From positions 1-13,304 of the forward strand of contig JAJISK010000012.1 of the NCBI GenBank assembly GCA_022848785.1: 13,304 nucleotides of DNA. Direction: 5' to 3'. Source of the DNA: Thermoplasmatota archaeon. GTDB lineage: Archaea; Thermoplasmatota; Thermoplasmata; RBG-16-68-12; JAJISG01. The position numbers were made by a program, and so were the translations under genes. Positions 12,148 to 13,304 of this stretch are shown piece by piece; positions within the stretch are counted from its first letter, which is position 1, and each line of letters starts with the position of its first letter. Below the pieces are notes generated by a model. It saw nothing but the letters and a program-made list of their open reading frames with translations. It was not told where the DNA came from and searched no databases.

Positions 12148-13304
12148 CTAAACGACAGAGCGGGAGGCCTTGAGCCACTCCATGTCGTTCCAGATGAGGG
12201 TCCGCATGTCCCCCAGACCTTCGAGGGCCATGACCAGCCGCTCGAGGCCGAGCCCCCACGCCAGGACAGGGGTCGTGATTCCCAGAGGGGTGGTCACCTC
12301 CGGTCGGAAGATCCCGGAGCCTCCCAGCTCCAGCCACTGGTCGGGGAGACGGACCTCCGGCTCCAGGCTGGGTTCTGTGTACGGGAAGTACCCGGGTCGG
12401 AAGCGGACCGACAACCCCATCTTGCGATAGAACTCCCCGATCATGCCCATGAGCATGGCCAGGCTGGCCCCCTCCTCCATGACGACGCCCTCGATCTGGT
12501 GGAACTCTGGCAGGTGCGTGGGGTCCGTGGCCTCCCGTCGGAAGTTTTTCCCGATGATGAAGGCCTTCTGCGGCGGCTCGGGATGCTCGGTGAGGTAGCG
12601 GATGGTGTTGGCCGTGGTGTGGGGACGCATGATGGGCCTCCGTGCCTCCTTCACCGACCACCGGTACCCCCATCCCGTCGAACCGGTGGCCCCGCCGTGC
12701 TCGTGGGTCTCCGCCACGCGACGAAGCAGGGCCTTGCCGGGGAGGTCGAAGGCCAGGTCCTCCTTGAGGTAGAAGGTGTCTAGCATGTCGCGGGCGGGGT
12801 GGTCCTGGGGCTGGAAGAGGGCGTCGAAGGACCAGAAGGCCGGCCCGACGTAGTCCCCCTCGATCTCCGTGAAACCCATCTGGAGGAAGATCCGGCGAAT
12901 CTTCTCCGTGTACCAGGATAGGGGGTGCTTCTTCCCGGCGTAGGCGGCGGGGGCGTAGGCCTTCACGTCGTACTTGCGGAACCGCTTGGACCGCCACGCC
13001 TCGGTCTGCAGGAGCTCGGGGGTGAGTTGCGCGACCTCCTCCGCGGGCTCCACCCCGTGGGCGAGGAGTCGTTTGCCCTCCTTCGTGAGATGCAGCGTGC
13101 GCAGCACCTGGCGCCGCTCCTTGAGGATCTCCTTGCGTTGGCGCAGCTGCGCGAGGACCCGTGGGTCCCCCTCGCCTTCCCGGAGATCCCCCTGCCCGAG
13201 ACGTGTGAGCAGAAGCTCGTCGGCCCCCTGCCTCGTCGCAGCCAGCCGTCCCTCCTCCCGGAGCCGAACGCGGGGCAGGTCATCCCCCGCCTCGATGTCC
13301 GCCC
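12148..13304 (-). CDS. pheS: Phenylalanyl-tRNA synthetase alpha subunit, N-terminus outside window
   Basis: About 384 residues are visible and the C-terminus is complete; the frame is open to the right edge, so the N-terminal part (about 100 residues in archaeal PheS of about 500) is cut off. PheS with PheT forms the tetramer that charges tRNA-Phe. The class II motifs are present. Motif 1 lies around HPLSWYTEKIRRIFLQMGF, motif 2 is FIIGKNFRREATDPTHLPEFHQ, and motif 3 is GLGLERLVMALEGLGDMRTL. The upstream part has winged-helix-like, basic sequence (VLRTLHLTKEGKRLL) typical of the archaeal/eukaryotic N-terminal DNA-binding-like domains. The GTG at 13107 is internal, not the start. PheT is not in the window. 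The TPR gene follows, 40 bases downstream. Confidence 0.97.
   Translation of the reverse strand, partial: ADIEAGDDLPRVRLREEGRLAATRQGADELLLTRLGQGDLREGEGDPRVLAQLRQRKEILKERRQVLRTLHLTKEGKRLLAHGVEPAEEVAQLTPELLQTEAWRSKRFRKYDVKAYAPAAYAGKKHPLSWYTEKIRRIFLQMGFTEIEGDYVGPAFWSFDALFQPQDHPARDMLDTFYLKEDLAFDLPGKALLRRVAETHEHGGATGSTGWGYRWSVKEARRPIMRPHTTANTIRYLTEHPEPPQKAFIIGKNFRREATDPTHLPEFHQIEGVVMEEGASLAMLMGMIGEFYRKMGLSVRFRPGYFPYTEPSLEPEVRLPDQWLELGGSGIFRPEVTTPLGITTPVLAWGLGLERLVMALEGLGDMRTLIWNDMEWLKASRSVV

Noticed and set aside
12062..12997. Minus-strand 311-residue frame overlapping pheS
   Set aside because: It is a shifted frame of pheS with Arg/Pro/Gly-rich, motif-free translation.
1..13304. CRISPR arrays, insertion sequences, rRNA genes
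   Set aside because: No regularly spaced direct repeats, transposase-like proteins or rRNA segments were seen.

Overview
The window looks like chromosomal DNA from a GC-rich archaeon. The leucyl- and phenylalanyl-tRNA synthetases are of the archaeal type. There is a GPN-loop GTPase, an MptA-type GTP cyclohydrolase, and a tRNA whose introns carry bulge-helix-bulge splice signals. Most genes have a TATA-like box about 25-32 bases before the start codon. An FtsZ homologue beside a ribbon-helix-helix (RHH) regulator points to the euryarchaeal side; a Thermoplasmatota-like lineage is my inference and is not proven by the sequence.

Layout. Positions 1-995 hold the end of a SAM methyltransferase and a SLOG/TIGR00725-type nucleotide-binding protein (+). 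A GPN GTPase (-) faces it. A tRNA-Lys(CUU) with two introns follows at 1806-1916 (-). A four-TM membrane protein (+) then meets a secreted or anchored single-TM protein (-) that is probably co-transcribed behind leuS (3329-6217, -). A regulatory gap at 6218-6394 carries two matching palindromes around a TATA box and precedes a tandem-RHH regulator (6395-6760, +) and a short FtsZ-like protein (6902-7669, +). A 392-base gap without a convincing gene but with nested potential helices (7670-8061) comes next. Then come a YjbQ/UPF0047 protein, a MATE exporter and MptA (all +), a HIT-family protein (-), an overlooked 45-residue double-zinc protein (11465-11602, +), a TPR protein (-), and phenylalanyl-tRNA synthetase alpha, which runs off the right edge (-).

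How the genes fit together. Most are single transcription units with their own promoters, arranged as divergent or convergent neighbours with almost no spare bases. Two convergent pairs even share one CTAG as both stop codons. Translation is the main housekeeping theme (leuS, pheS, tRNA-Lys). The most unusual parts are the RHH regulator next to a truncated FtsZ-like GTPase, which recalls the haloarchaeal CdrS/CdrL-ftsZ2 division control circuit, and the tRNA-Lys with a second intron inside its T-loop. No mobile element, CRISPR array or rRNA was seen.
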